Assembly (NCBI GenBank): GCA_019009955.1
Contig: CM032228.1
Location: 68,465,501-68,529,500 of the forward strand
Source: Riptortus pedestris
Taxonomy: Eukaryota > Arthropoda > Insecta > Hemiptera > Alydidae
Direction of reading: 5' to 3'
DNA: 64,000 nt
Part shown: positions 34,174-47,760 of the stretch, piece by piece
Numbering within the stretch: the stretch's first letter is position 1
Layout of the letters: the number at the start of each line of letters is the position of its first letter
Program-made: the position numbers and the translations under genes
The notes under the pieces: model-generated
What the model saw: the letters and a program-made list of their open reading frames with translations, nothing else
Told to the model about the DNA's origin: nothing
Database searches by the model: none

Positions 34174-34783
34174 ATCAGATTTCCCTTAAGGGAAATAAGC
34201 TCTTGAGGTGGAACTAATAACGCGATTTTTGAAAATTTCCTCAATTGTCCATAAATCCTACCTTGGAGATGAAAAAAATGAGGTCCTTTCAAAGTTGTAT
34301 ATATATATATATACTGTTAACGCACTAGCGGTCGTAATTTTGTCAGATCGTTACCAAACTCGATATTTAAATGTATTATGTAAAAATGAAAGTCAAGTTC
34401 GTTAATGGCTAAATACAGTCAGGTGGGGGCGCGTGGGGGAGGGGTGTAGATGGAGAGACTTTCGAAATGTTATGCGTCGGATCAAAAAATTGTATAAAAT
34501 GAATCTTATTGCAAATGTAATGTTCTATGAATGATGTGAATGTTATTTTCACTATCTTGATTATTAAGGAGATATTTGAGTTTTTAGTTTTCGGGCTTTG
34601 GTAAACCCCCACTCCTAATAATGGCATTTTAACAACAAGCTGTAATGTTATGAAGGACTTTATTTGAAGCCTAAATGCTGAATATTGTTCTCATTGAGCT
34701 TTTACGATTTGTGATAAATGCAAATACGTGACGCGCGTGGGAAATCTGCTTAGTTAACGCAGCCCCTGCGTGACGTACGTTTT
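34174..34783 (+). mobile_element. HINE-like element, complete, subfamily IV, between two direct repeats
   Basis: 5' terminus TCAGATTTCCCTTAAGGGAA, the 5' block and a short TA tract. One core (CGTAATTTTGTCAGATCGTT, ATGCGTCGGATCAAAAAATT, CACTATCTTGATTATTAAGG) is followed by the 3' end GCGCGTGGGAAATCTGCTTA, GTTAACGCAGCCCCTGCGTG, ACGTACG. Long matching sequences lie immediately outside both termini. Confidence 0.9.
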
Positions 34784-34786
34784 TGT

Positions 34787-35005
34787 CTGGATTAAATTAA
34801 AATGTTATATTGAACCCATAGGGCTTTCAAAGATGTATTTCTAATAACACTATCTGACAACTTATAAAATGTAAAAACTCTAAAAGAAGTAACTTTGAAT
34901 CATAACTATAACTGAAACCAGGAATTAATAAACATAACCTAATATTCTGATTATCCTATGTTCTTTTAATATGAAATTACAACATGAATCTTCTATTTTC
35001 ATTCA
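34787..35005. repeat. Right copy of the direct repeat flanking the HINE-like element
   Basis: Begins directly after the HINE-like 3' end and matches 33645-34173 without the 325-bp insertion. It is therefore an empty-site copy for that insertion. Identity is clearly below 100%, so the duplication is not recent. Confidence 0.8.
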
Positions 35006-35794
35006 ATTTTGTTTAGAATATGTAAAAATTTATCTCACATCTTGATATTTTCCAAACTTTCTGTTGGAGACTTCTGCATTTTGATTCACAAGCTTGGCGA
35101 ACAAGAGTCATGTTTAGAACTATAAAATATGATATTTGAATAAAGTAAAAAGTTCTCCAAAACATGATAAGCAAATATTTGCTTATGCCTGACACACTCT
35201 ACCAAGTGATTAATAGGCTCCAAAGGGTATGATTAGTTGTATTCCAGCCATCATTTCAAGCAATCGAAATTAAAGTGTTACTAATGTCAAATCAATAAAT
35301 TGTTGAATATGCATATTATTTGTACTGTAAGTGTTCATTTAATCCTCTCAAATACATCTTCTGATTATGAAACTATGTTATAAGGATTTTTCCTTATTTT
35401 GAAACTTTCAAGTAACGGTAATTTTTTTATATTTAATAGTTGTACCTTTCCCATTAATAATAAGACGTATTATAGCCAGCCCGCTTAAGCACAACATTTT
35501 TTTTTAGTGTACGACCTCTGTCACGTCTCCTCCAAAATGAAAAAGGCCTACCTGATACATCGTTATCAGGAGAATCAGTTTCATTTTAATAATTTCAAAT
35601 TATATATACTATTTATACCGTTTTCTTTGTACTATTAACATTTTAATGGTAACCATATAATAGTTTTTTATCCGTATTTATTCAAATCTACCACGCAAAT
35701 TGTATTACGCGTTAAATATAGATAGGCATTTTTTTAGTTTACTACTTATTCTTCTGGCAATCATTTTTGATTCAATATGTAAGTAATTAATTTT
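35006..35794. other. Unassigned AT-rich sequence
   Basis: No gene or family repeat was recognised. A short hairpin-like segment lies near 35545-35585 (CTGATACATCGTTATCAGG). Confidence 0.35.
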
Positions 35795-35838
35795 TTAGCA
35801 GATTTCCCTTAAGGAAACTGCCTGGAAACAGTCTAAAA

Positions 35839-35880
<42 letters not shown>

Positions 35881-36427
35881 CTGTTACCGCTCTAGCGGTC
35901 GCAATTTTTGTTTGATCGTTACCAAACTCGATATTTAGTCGTTAAAAGAAAGATCAAGTTCGTTAACGGCTGAAATCGGACCAGTGGGAGGGGGGGTTTA
36001 GAGGGGAGGATTTTCGAAAATATTCGTAATATCTCCGTTACTATAAGTCGGACCGAAAAATTGTACAGAATCAATCTTATTGCAAATTAAATTTACTATA
36101 AATATTGTTATATACATTTATTCTCTATCTTGAATATTAACTGAGATATTTGCATTTGTATTCTGCGTGTGGTCACCATTAGGCTATGTTCGGACTTTCC
36201 GCCGAGAGCTCTGGCGGCCGTTTCCATAACTATTCGTCCCTCGTGAATAGGTTTAGAGGTTAGGCTAACTGTTTTTTGGGGCTAGAAACTACTGGGTTAT
36301 TACGCCCTAAATAATGTTTTGGGTTTAGAGGTTTGTTACTACTACAGTTGTTATTAGGCAGATTTCTTTATTGTAAAACTTCACGTGGGAAATCTGCTTA
36401 GTTTACGCAGCGCCTGCGTGACGGACT
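35795..36427 (+). mobile_element. HINE-like element, subfamily II, with short 5' block
   Basis: 5' terminus TTAGCAGATTTCCCTTAAGG, then a deleted 5' block leading to AAAACTGTATAT and a TA tract (35842-35875). A well-preserved core unit 1 (ACCGCTCTAGCGGTCGCAAT, GAAATCGGACCAGTGGGAGG) is followed by the subfamily II 3' module and the end CACGTGGGAAATCTGCTTAG, TTTACGCAGCGCCTGCGTGA, CGGAC. Confidence 0.92.
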
Positions 36428-36697
36428 TTCTATAATTACATATATCGAAAAATAATTTTGCCCACCTATCTAGTACTATTAGAAGTCTGTGGATCTGTGA
36501 GAATGTGCTAGATTGACAGGATAACATAACATGTCGTATATACTGGGATTCGACTTTGATGAAATTTAATGCTCATTAATAACTTTTTTTGTGTGTGTGT
36601 GACGTGTTTAAATTTGAGTGATGCTTGTTTTTATGAATAGTTTTTGTTTCAAAGTCACCAAGTCTACTTTTCACTTATTTATTTACCACCTGTTTTA
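36428..36697. other. Spacer between two HINE-like copies
   Basis: About 270 bp with no recognised feature apart from a short GT run near 36591-36600. Confidence 0.35.
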
Positions 36698-37764
<1,067 letters not shown>

Positions 37765-38770
37765 TTTTTAGTTCTATGTTATGTTCGTGTTTCTTTTGTG
37801 TTCCGTTCCTTTAGTTTTGTTCTTTATATTATTTCGTGTTCCATGTTTTGTTATTATTTGTTATTATTCTATGTTCTGTTGTTATTTAGTGTTCCATGTT
37901 TTGTTATTTTGTTTACTTGTTTTGTGTTTTTTCCCCCACGTTTAAGAAGAGCAAGTCGCCATAGTTGCAGAGCTCAACATAATAAATAAATAAATATTTT
38001 TATTAGTATTTAACATTTAATAAAATGCATTTATTTATTTAGTTTTTTTTTATTGAACTGGAATGTCAAATGTCAGGAATGGTAGACGTCATTTCAATGA
38101 AAGGGAAATCTGCATCCCTTAGGCCTGAGTGAGCTTTAATGTAGAATGCGTTTACAATGTTGTTCGTTATAGAGTAGAGGGAGTTTGAATGAAGTATCAA
38201 AAATATTGTTATGAATTCCTCAAAACACAATAACTGGTTTTGAATCAGGGACTTATTCGATAAGATATACATTGAAATATAATTTGCATATTTTTTTTTA
38301 TTTTATAAAATATCATGTCAAAATGAATTTGAATGTTTATGAAAGTTAAAGGCTATCAATTGGTCATTTTGAAATCGAGAATGGGAATGTAATGGCTTTT
38401 GGTAAAATTGTCTATCAAAGAGGATGATGAATGGATTGAAGCGAAACCCCCCGTATGATGATGGATGAAGTGCAAGGCTTATGTATTAAACATTTGAGAA
38501 CTTACTTTTGAAGACAAATGGTTGGGCCAATCGGGGCCAAAGATGCATGACGGGATTAGCATGACAAGGGCCGTGATGAACGGAGATGAGATACTCATCA
38601 AACTCTCTCAGCTCCTTGACCTTTACGCACAATCCGATTCAGGAAATGGATCTTTTCGCTCGGGAACGGCAGAGAAAAAATACACACACACAAGTTACTC
38701 CGACACACGCACACATCCAGACACAAGGGAATGCTGTCTTCTAAACTGTGCTTCTACTGTCTAATGGTAT
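37765..38770. other. Unassigned sequence with a repeat-free island
   Basis: 37765-37990 is T-rich with degenerate TTCTATGTTCTGTTGTTAT-like repeats. 38380-38770 is GC-richer and contains GGGATTAGC and CCAAT motifs; the 80-codon frame at 38522-38764 ends in a CA-rich stretch and is not recognised. Confidence 0.3.
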
Positions 38771-40696
38771 TTCATTCATGACGCTAGTTGACAAATTTTT
38801 CTCCTTAGGAATTTTAATAGCTCCACAAGGCTTTGGTTGACGAAAAATATATAGCAATCTCTATATATTAAAAATAGCTCCAGTAAAAAATTGTTGAGAT
38901 AGATAAAAATGCATGTAGAGAAAAAAATCACTATTTGCCATATCAAATTTGTTGTTCAGGATTCTTGATTTTCCTAATTTTGTTACCGTTAACTCCCCAA
39001 TACTAGTCTGGTATATCAATACATTATATTTAACATATGATTAATAGTTTATTTAACATATGATAAAAAGTCACATGTGTAAAACAAAAGAATGAATTAT
39101 TGTATTTTATAACCATGTAACGAATGAATTATTGTGTTGCGTTACTATGAAAATAAAGTGGTTTATGTAAATATATTACAACTAAGTGAGTTGGAAACTG
39201 CAGTAAAAAAATGCCTCATACTTCTTTTTCCCGGACGTTTTAAGTTAGTATTGTAACTACTTTATGGCCGTAAACAACTTTTTACGTAAATGTATCTAAC
39301 TCTGTTAATTTTATAGATATTAAAACTAAATACAACCCAAAATTATCAGACCGATATGCTCTAGATTTTATGTTTATGCATTGTGTTATCAAAATTGTGA
39401 GGAAATAGAAAAAAAAATCATTGAAATTTAATTTCAACTAACTAGTTATTTAAATTATTAAATGGAAGAAAGACTCATCTTCAATTTTTTTTTCTTACAT
39501 AGATTTAGTATAGGAATACTTGCTTCAGATGTTACATACAGATGACAAATTAATGATAAAAATTTGATGACTGAGACTCAACTGGTTCCAGAGTTATAGA
39601 GTACATCGAAATCGGGCAAAAATTACGTTATACTTACACAAAAATTAACAGAAATTAATCAACATTGTAACGTGAAATACAAAATTTTATTATAACTAAG
39701 TGTAGTAGAACAAAAATAAGTATATGAACATTAGTACTTAGTATTACAATTTTTGATTACAGAATATTGAGTATATTTTCTATCAGCTGATATATTTTTA
39801 AAATTATTATTTTGCTTAATTGCTCTTTATAATAGACAAAACGTTCCATATCTGATGAGACAGCTGTATAGCAATAAGCACGAACGGAATATTTCCGTTG
39901 GAGCCTATCATTAATTCGAATTATCATTGATAGGCAAGGGATAGAGTTTTGATAAATGAGCGGCACACGGACAGACAGAGAGACGGGTATGCACATTTGG
40001 TCCCGTGAAAAGGGATAAAACGCATCTAAGGGGTTAGGAAGAATAATAATAAAAAAAAACAGGGCTGGAATTATTCACAGACGAACGAAGGGGTACCGTT
40101 CAGATAATGAAGTTATTTCGTCTATTAGAGTTAACGGATGGCTGAACAAGTCATTAGGAATAGCAGCAGGCAGTCAGTACTCTCTCTATCCAGCAACTAT
40201 ATGCTATTGGTTAGTGCTAAGTGTCCATTCTCGAATTTGTTAAATGCTGTTGTAAAACGTTAATATTCATTAAATTTTGATATCAAAGTTGATTAAGTAG
40301 TATTTAAGGCGCCGTGTTCGAAGACGGTGATTATTCATTATATTTTATATATAGCTGTTACCGAGCTTCAAGGGTGGGGTTTTATTCGGGTGCCTACACA
40401 TTATCGAGTAGCTGCTTGAATAAAGAAGTACCATACCGATCATTGGTCTGTCCTGCAATCAAAGGTATGAAGGGCAAGCAACACACTGACATGATGATCT
40501 CAAACCAACGATATGGTTTTTAAGTTTGAAAAGAGTTTTCTTAAAATATTAAAGTCCTAACCGTTCTTAAAGTCTGCTAATTAAGTTTTAAAAAAATACA
40601 CACTCCCAAGAGTATATAAACTAAAACAAAATATCCCCAGTTCCTGAAACTACAGGCGACTTAATCTTTCTTTTCATTGCCATTCATTCATATTTT
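38771..40696. other. Unassigned AT-rich sequence
   Basis: No gene or family repeat was recognised. GAATGAATTATTGT occurs twice within 35 bp (39089 and 39123 regions), a small local duplication. Frames of 69-79 codons at 39757-39996 and 40314-40523 have no known domain. Confidence 0.35.
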
Positions 40697-40921
40697 GGGG
40701 CTCAGGTTAGCCATGGGAGTTAAAGCGTTCACTTTAATTTCATATTTAAACCTAGAGTGGCGAGTTCGATTCTCGCCTGGGCAAAGGAAATTACTTAGTG
40801 ACGAAATTCATTAAATAACATCCTTAGTCCCACCTTAGCTAGAAAAGGGTGGTAACCTGTAGATAACCCGCCCAATTAGCCTTAATTGAAAAAAAAGTGG
40901 ACGTTGATATATAATAATAAT
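40697..40921 (+). mobile_element. tRNA-derived SINE, full length
   Basis: Head GGGGCTCAGGTTAGCCATGG, B box GAGTTCGATTCTC, body GGGTGGTAACCTGTAGATAA, tail ATATATAATAATAATC. All modules are present in order. No convincing target-site duplication is visible. Confidence 0.92.
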
Positions 40922-41196
40922 CATTCTCTATTCCTACCGTATTAAAAATGCAATTAAAATTGTTTTTGCCCATTTCAGGTGGACCTAGCATGTTATGTCA
41001 AATGAATGCAAATGATGCTTTACAGAAGACAGAAAACGAAATAAACAATGGTGATCAACCCTGTTAATATTCCCGTTAAATGTACAGAAGAATAATTGTA
41101 GTAAATAACTTGACCAGTAACCTTGTTACTAAAGTGATATTCTACAGATTTTATTCTAAACATTTTCTATTTATAAATCAATAATTCACAGTAAAA
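40922..41196. other. Unassigned spacer
   Basis: No feature was recognised. Confidence 0.35.
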
Positions 41197-41236
41197 CTTG
41201 AGTAGATGATTCCCGTTAAGGGAAATCTGCTAAAAC
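41197..41236 (-). mobile_element. HINE-like 5'-terminal scrap
   Basis: Only GATGATTCCCGTTAAGGGAA and ATCTGCTAAAAC remain: the terminal palindrome region with nothing of the rest. Confidence 0.6.
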
Positions 41237-42314
41237 AGAAATGCGTTATGAATTCTACTGCATCGTGCGTGTTCTTTTACGCCACTCATTCAGAGCACCA
41301 TTCTATTTTCTTAACTCTTTCTCTATTTATTTGTTCCAGGAGAAGAATGGAGATGAAGAAATCAAGAGGGCAAACTACGAAAATTGTTTCAGAAACCTTG
41401 GGGATTGCTATAATTACGTCAGAGGAACATGGGAGTAGCCCTAATCTTCTAAGTATAATCTTTGTGGAGTGGAAGCGATCAGTAGGAAGTCCAGTACTCG
41501 CTCGTTCTGCCCGGGGCATCGTTCTTCATCTCTATGAACCCATTCGGGAGACCTTCACCACGATCTGTTCCTTATTGAGAAAATGAACTGGATATTCAGG
41601 TTTTTGAGGTTCGGCGCTCAAATGTGGCTCAAATTACTCTAGCAAAGTCTTGGGGGGAAATAGCAAACTTGATGGGTTCCATTTGGGAACTAGACGATTG
41701 CCATGGGAAGATTAAAGACTGATACCAAGATAACTATTCATTCTGAAGTCCATATATGGCGAAAACATATTAATTTCTTATGTTTACATGGATAGACACA
41801 CATAATTAATACGATAAATTTTGAACAGAATATCCATTATCAATGAGAATCATCGAAAAATAAGCATTTCTTTTGTTTAATTTTTAGATCTAAGACTGTT
41901 AATTAGAAAAAGCCCATCACATATTTATTTGATGCGCTTAAGCAATAACTGATTGAGGGAAAACAATTTAAAAAAAATTGAAAATATTAAAAATACATCA
42001 TTTATCGCCTTTAACGATAGATTTGATCGGCGTTCTTGCGAAAAATAAGCCTCAACACCTGTACTTAGTTAACTGTTTACAAGATCAAACTCCCATTTGT
42101 GTATGTTTAAAATTTTATTAGCCCCAATATAATCTCTATTCGTTCATCTAACTTCATTGCACAATAGTAGAAGATGTTATTTGCTTATTTCACTGTCTGT
42201 CTTTCAGCAGTCCTTCGTCATTTTACAAATATGATCTGATGAACATTAATAAATCTGAAACACTTGTGTTCAGAGTTAAGGTGATCTAGAAGGGTAATTG
42301 ACTATATGGATTTT
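41237..42314. other. Unassigned sequence with overlapping frames
   Basis: Frames of 126 and 65 codons (plus) and 77 codons (minus) overlap at 41206-41586. A pyrimidine stretch ending in CAG at about 41340 resembles a 3' splice site before GAGAAGAATGG, but no protein family is recognisable, so I do not call an exon. The rest is AT-rich. Confidence 0.3.
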
Positions 42315-43166
42315 TACCAGATTTCAAGGAAGGGAAATCAGATTTTGAGGAAGCACTAAATACGTGATTTTCGAAAATTTTCTCAAGTGTCCATCGATTC
42401 TACCCAGGAGAAAGCGAAAAGGAGGTCCGTTCAAAATTTCAAATATATATATATATATTTATTCATTTTATTTTATTTTTACTTTTTTTCTTCTCTGAAG
42501 TATCACTTCAGAGTAGGAATTTATTTTCTGCATGGCCGTACTTAATTCAAAAATATCTCCGTTATTATTCGACGAATCGAAAACTAGCATAGAACCTAAA
42601 TATATTATTGCAAATGCAAGTGTCCATAATTTTTATATAATTTCTGTATCTTGAATATTAATGGAGATATTTTCATTTTTTAGTTATCAGCCTTCAGTAA
42701 ACCCCTATTCCAACTCAAGTCATATTAACAATAAGCTATTATATATCATGAACCGCTTTATAAGAAATTTAAATATCAAATATTGTATTCATTGAACTTT
42801 TAATGTGTGAGATACATTCAAATTTTTCTCACACATTTCTATGTTCCTCGGAAATGTTTATTCGATTTATATCATAGTAAATAGTTAACGTCAACTCACA
42901 TGTTCATGTTCGTTAATGGATGAAATTTGACCAGAAATAGGGGGTTAAGATGGGGAGGGGTCGGAATTGCAAATCTATCCTTTGCAGGTCGAAAAAATGA
43001 ATAGAATAAATCTTGTTAAAATATTCATACTCTACAATTGTTGCTCTATACATTTATTCGCAACTCATATATCAAGAGAGTTATTCACATTTTCTTGGTT
43101 TCGGACTTCAGAAGGTTAGCAGTCTGACATACCAGCACGTGGCAAATCTGCTTATTTACGCAGCCA
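42315..43166 (+). mobile_element. HINE-like element, two-core subfamily I
   Basis: Altered 5' terminus (ACCAGATTTCAAGGAAGGGA), the 5' block and a short TA tract. A small foreign hairpin (CTCTGAAGTATCACTTCAGA) lies at about 42494. Core unit 1 is partly lost; the inter-core region, core unit 2 (TGAAATTTGACCAGAAATAG) and the end ACCAGCACGTGGCAAATCTG, CTTATTTACGCAGCC follow. The hairpin's second arm is missing. A 101-codon frame runs out of this copy and is not a gene. Confidence 0.83.
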
Positions 43167-43804
43167 TGTTTTACATGGGGCATTCAATAATTTTCTTTTA
43201 TCAACTTTGTACACCACGAATGCGCGAGTTGCAACAACTAAGCAGCTGGTTGTTTATCACTGCTAAACATTATTTGAATAAGCGACATGACTATTTGTGT
43301 TACTCCTGTCACGCATAAGCAACATGTTGTTTGGAGCATTTACCCACATCCAGGACGGGTGGGTTTTATTGTAATTTGCGATGGCCATTTAAATAATTAT
43401 ATACACTTTGAAGACAATCAGCCCTGAGTATGAGGGAAATCTGTTGGGAAGACATTATCCCCGCTCTCATTGAGAAGGGTGATTTAGTGATAATGCCTTT
43501 GGGGGCTTTGTCATTGGCCCATAATGTCCCATCAGGGGATAACTATGTCTGTCGCACCTTTTCTATTTGAATTGTAAAATATCGGGGACTTTACTCTAAG
43601 ACGGCTTTGGGCTCCTACGTCATTAATTGGCACCTTTTTAACATGCCCGATTTCGAAATTCCCCTAGAAGGAGATATGAGATTGTTCATTGTTATTGTGA
43701 TATATTCATGACAATTATTCACCAATATAGAGAATAATATAATTAATATTTGTTATATTACTACTATAAATTTAGTTCGGTTTGGACCTAAAAAAATTCT
43801 TCTT
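43167..43804. other. Repeat-free island
   Basis: 43360-43660 is of mixed composition with no repeats, for example GTCATTGGCCCATAATGTCC and GTCATTAATTGGCACC. No coding frame was recognised. It is a candidate non-coding conserved element by appearance only. Confidence 0.3.
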
Positions 43805-44700
43805 TTAGCAGATTTCCCTAAAGAGAAATCAGCTGTTGAGGTCGTACTCATCAAGCGATTTTTGAAAAATGTCCTCAAATGTCCATCAATCCAATCCAGG
43901 ATATGACAAAAATGAGGTCCGTTCAAAATTATATATATATAATTTTGGTCGCAATTTTGGTTTGATCGTTACCAAATTCGACATTTAATCGTTCAATCCA
44001 AAAATAAAGATCAAGTTCGTTATTGCTGAAATCGGACTAGTGGGAGGGGGGTTTACAGGGGGAGGATTTTGAAAATTCAGAATATCTCCGTTACAATAAG
44101 TCGGATCGAAAAATTGTATAGAACCAATTGTATTGAAAATTAAATGGTCTATAAATATTGTTTTATAGATATCATGAATACTAACCGCGATATTTGGATT
44201 TTGCAGTTTTCCGCTTTCATTAAACCCCATTCCTACTCACGTTATATTAAAAATAAGCTGTTATTACAAGGTTAAATACGGAATATTGTTTCCATTGAAC
44301 TTTTACTTTGTGAAATATATGTTCTGTTGATCCCCCGATCCTTCTTTTGTTGTTGGATGTCTAAAATTTAAGTAATTGAGATTAAAATTATTTTGATTAA
44401 TTACAAATTTCAGCATTAGCTATAGTAAATAGTTTTCAATAAAATTAATGTTTCGTATTGATATATATTTCATTAATGGTTTTCCTATCCGGTCTAGAAT
44501 TCAGGTTGACTGGCCTGTTTGTTTACAATTCAGAGGTTTTCCGTTGTAGAGTTATTAACTTGTAACTGAAAGATTTCTCATTACCGTTTCTATTTATTCA
44601 CTTAATATTTGCGGTGGTGTTAGCAGTATGTATATTTATCCATTGTAAACCTTCGCTTGGGCAATCTGCTTAGATTATGCAGCCCCTGCGTGACGGACTT
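43805..44700 (+). mobile_element. HINE-like element, complete, subfamily III
   Basis: 5' terminus TTAGCAGATTTCCCTAAAGA, the 5' block, and a TA tract of only about six units. One core unit is followed by the subfamily III module (GAGATTAAAATTATTTTGAT, GCAGTATGTATATTTATCCA) and the end GGGCAATCTGCTTAGATTAT, GCAGCCCCTGCGTGACGGAC. The second hairpin arm is intact, the first is mutated. Confidence 0.92.
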
Positions 44701-44785
44701 TTTTTTGTTTATGTATAAAGCCAATCTAACAAACACAAAATCCCGAAAAAAAATATTGAAATCGTTAGTGTGATGCGTTGAAAAT

Positions 44786-45564
44786 CCGTCAAGATAGGGC
44801 GTAAACTAAGTTGATTTACCATGTGCTAGTGATCTCATCTTACTGTCAATTCTGACCAAAAACAAGAAAATACTCCCTTGATATTTGAGTTACGAAAAAA
44901 TGCATAGGAGAACAATTGTAGAGGACCAATAGTTTTGCAGCATTGGTTCTATATGCTTTTACCCGTCTCGAATTGCCCCTTCTAAACCCCCGTTATTCCT
45001 GGTCCGATTTCAGCAAATAAAAAAACATAATTGTTAGTGATTTCTGAAACCGCTAAATATCGAGTATGGTATAGAACAAATAAAAATTCTCGAGACAAGA
45101 ATGTAAAATCTTAATTGATGAAGTCATCTCACAACGAATTTGCGTGTATCTCCCAGAATAAAGGTTTCGTGTAAACAATATTTGGTATATAAGCTTTGAG
45201 TAAAGTGATTCACCATACAATAGCTTATTGTTGATTTGACCTGAGTAGGAGAGGGGGTTTACTTGGGGATGATAATTAAAAAGTCCAAATATCTCGGTTA
45301 ATATTCATGATAGAGAAACAGTGTACATAACAACACTTATAGTACATTTTATTTGCGATAAGATTGGCTATGTACACATTTTCGATACGACATATAGTTA
45401 CGGCGAGATTTCAAATTTTCGACCTCCCTCTCACTAATCTGATTTATGCCATAAACCAACTTGATATTTATTTTATGTTACATAAAGGTATTAAATATTA
45501 TATTTGGTAATGATAAAATAAAAAGTGCTACTACTAGGTAGCTTAAGAGAAATCTGCTAATAAG
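44786..45564 (-). mobile_element. HINE-like element, two-core subfamily I, opposite to the preceding copy
   Basis: Worn 3' end (ATCCGTCAAGATAGGGCGTA, AACTAAGTTGATTTACCATG), core unit 2 (44870-45110) and core unit 1 (45230-45520). A deletion removes the TA tract and most of the 5' block, leaving AGCTTAAGAGAAATCTGCTA. Its 3' end faces the 3' end of the previous copy, 85 bp away. Confidence 0.85.
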
Positions 45565-45573
45565 CGTGAGCTT

Positions 45574-45606
<33 letters not shown>

Positions 45607-46738
45607 GTTGGTGCGCTTTAAATAGTAAAATTATTCATTTTTTGGTATTTCCATTAGTACCTACTTAACACATTTGCTTAAGCCCTTTCTGGAGTAACCA
45701 AACTTAGACTGTAGAATGAATCGAGATTTTTCTTGAACTATGTGAGTAGAAAAAAGAATCCATATAATTTTCTTGTTTAGAGTAATTCATGTTTTTATTT
45801 ATTTATTTTTTGTTATATAACAAACTATGTATATAATGATAATGTTTATTGGTTAAGAACGACTCGAGAGAAGTCCGATTCGGTATTCGTTATGACCGTG
45901 AAAAAACCATGATAATTCGATTTCCGTTCGTTTTTATACAACATAAATTGCACATGTCACAAAGTGATATGCATGCTTAAACGTATTGGAAGAGTTCACA
46001 AATACTGTTTAGCATTCTGTTTCAAAGTATTCTGGCAGGAAGTCCATTTCAAAATATTCGTATATTTTTACACACTTTAATCGTATTAGTCTCATATTTC
46101 TTTTTAGATTTATTAAATTAATTATTTCGACCATTAAGCAACTTGTGTAAACATACATTCTAAACAAGTATCTTAAGGTAAAGTCATGTTTGTAAATTAT
46201 GGAGTGGATATAATGGAGGCAGTGCTTCCAAAAGGAACCAACACATTCTACGTAACGGATCAGCTTAACATTAAATTATAATTTTTATGCCCTAATACAT
46301 TTATGTAGCCTTTCTAGCTTTTGACGTTGCAACATTCTTCATGATTAACATAAGTCCTTGAGCAGTTGTACTCTATTTTGTGTGGAATGGAAACAAAATG
46401 TATAAAGTTAATTTCTTACGATTAATTTTTTTTTCAGATGTATTGACATATTTCTGTTTTCCATATTAATAGACCTTGAGCTACAAAGCTAAATTAATAT
46501 TTATTCAGATGGCTTTCTGAAATAAAAATTGTACATAAAACCTAAAAAGCTACCTTTGTTCATTTATTGTCATTTGAAAACAGTTGCAATGAATACTAAA
46601 CAGGTTTTTTCCAAGATAGTTTCTTAGTGTCTAACACTGTAAGTGTAGAAATATATTTGATGGCTAGTATCCAAGATTTGTAAGCTTTTTACAATGATTA
46701 TCAGTCCACTTTAGCGAGTTTGTTCCCCCTCAAGAAAT
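45565..46738. other. Unassigned AT-rich sequence
   Basis: Starts with a TA tract (about 45573-45599) that is separated from the neighbouring HINE-like terminus. No gene, SINE or LINE was recognised in the rest. Confidence 0.35.
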
Positions 46739-47571
46739 CGTCCGCCACGCAGATGCTGCGTAAACTAAGCAGATTTCCTCTATGCTACAATACCAGCTTG
46801 ATGTGAACCCCGCTCCCTTCCCGCTCTAATCTCTATTTCTCCAAAACTCAGTGACAAATCTGCTTTAAACTAAAAACGCATGACTAGATGTCAAGTGAAT
46901 ATTTTAAACCGAAAAATACAAATAGCAACGTTTATTTCAAATTTAACAAGCACAATCTTTAAAGTTTCCTTCATTGGTGACGACACTGGTTCTGGGTTTG
47001 ACTGATCTATGTGCATCTTCAAGTAAAAACTTGATGAAAGAAATATGTCATATTTAAGCTTGAAATAATACTTTTAGAAGTCTATTCGACAACTATTAAG
47101 CAGTATGTGTTGAAATGGAGTAGGTGGAGGCAAATGGAAGGAAAATAAAAAAGGAATTTACAAAAAACAATTTTATGATTTATGTATATCAGTTTATTAT
47201 TATTATTTTATAAGTAAGAGTGGGGGTTTACAGAAGGCTGAAAACTAAAAAGTGTAAATATCTCGGTTAATATTCATAAAACCCATATATTACACCGTTT
47301 ATAACGAATTAAATTTACAATAAGATTGGTTGTGTACAATTTATACACAATTTACAAAGAAGATATTTCGAATTTTCACTGCTTTAAGTCCCCCCCCTCT
47401 CCTCCACCTAGTCCAATTTCAGCCGTTAACGAACTTGATCTTAAATGTGACATATAACCCTTATATATCGAGTTTGATAACGATAAAACAAAATCTGCGA
47501 AACTAGAGAGGTCACAGACAGGTGTGTCCGTGCACGTGCATGTGGCGGTCCGTGTGTGTGTGCGTGTCTGT

Positions 47572-47627
<56 letters not shown>

Positions 47628-47760
47628 TTAATTTTGAGCGGGCGTTTTTTTTTTTAGAAATCTAATTGGTAGGATCAATGGACATTTGAGGAAATTTTTC
47701 AAAAGTCGCGTTATGAGTTCAACTTCAATAGCTAATTTCCCTTAATGGAAATCTGCTAAA
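46739..47760 (-). mobile_element. HINE-like element, subfamily I, with decayed middle
   Basis: 3' end GTCCGCCACGCAGATGCTGC, GTAAACTAAGCAGATTTCCT. The middle is poorly preserved, with only TCATATTTAAGCTTGAAATA recognisable. Core unit 1 is good (GTAAGAGTGGGGGTTTACAG, ATTTCAGCCGTTAACGAACT). A GT-rich patch and a TA tract at 47575-47621 follow, then the 5' block and the terminus AATTTCCCTTAATGGAAATC, TGCTAAAA. Confidence 0.82.

Noticed and set aside
40697..40790. tRNA gene suggested by A-box and B-box like sequences
   Set aside because: The same head occurs in many copies joined to a constant body and TAA-type tail, so it is the head of a SINE.
41206..41586. 126-codon frame with a pyrimidine-AG stretch that could be an exon start
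   Set aside because: No recognisable protein family, its start lies in a HINE-like terminal scrap, and the splice-like stretch is common in AT-rich DNA.
43013..43318. 101-codon frame
   Set aside because: The first half is the translated 3' part of a HINE-like element; no domain is present.
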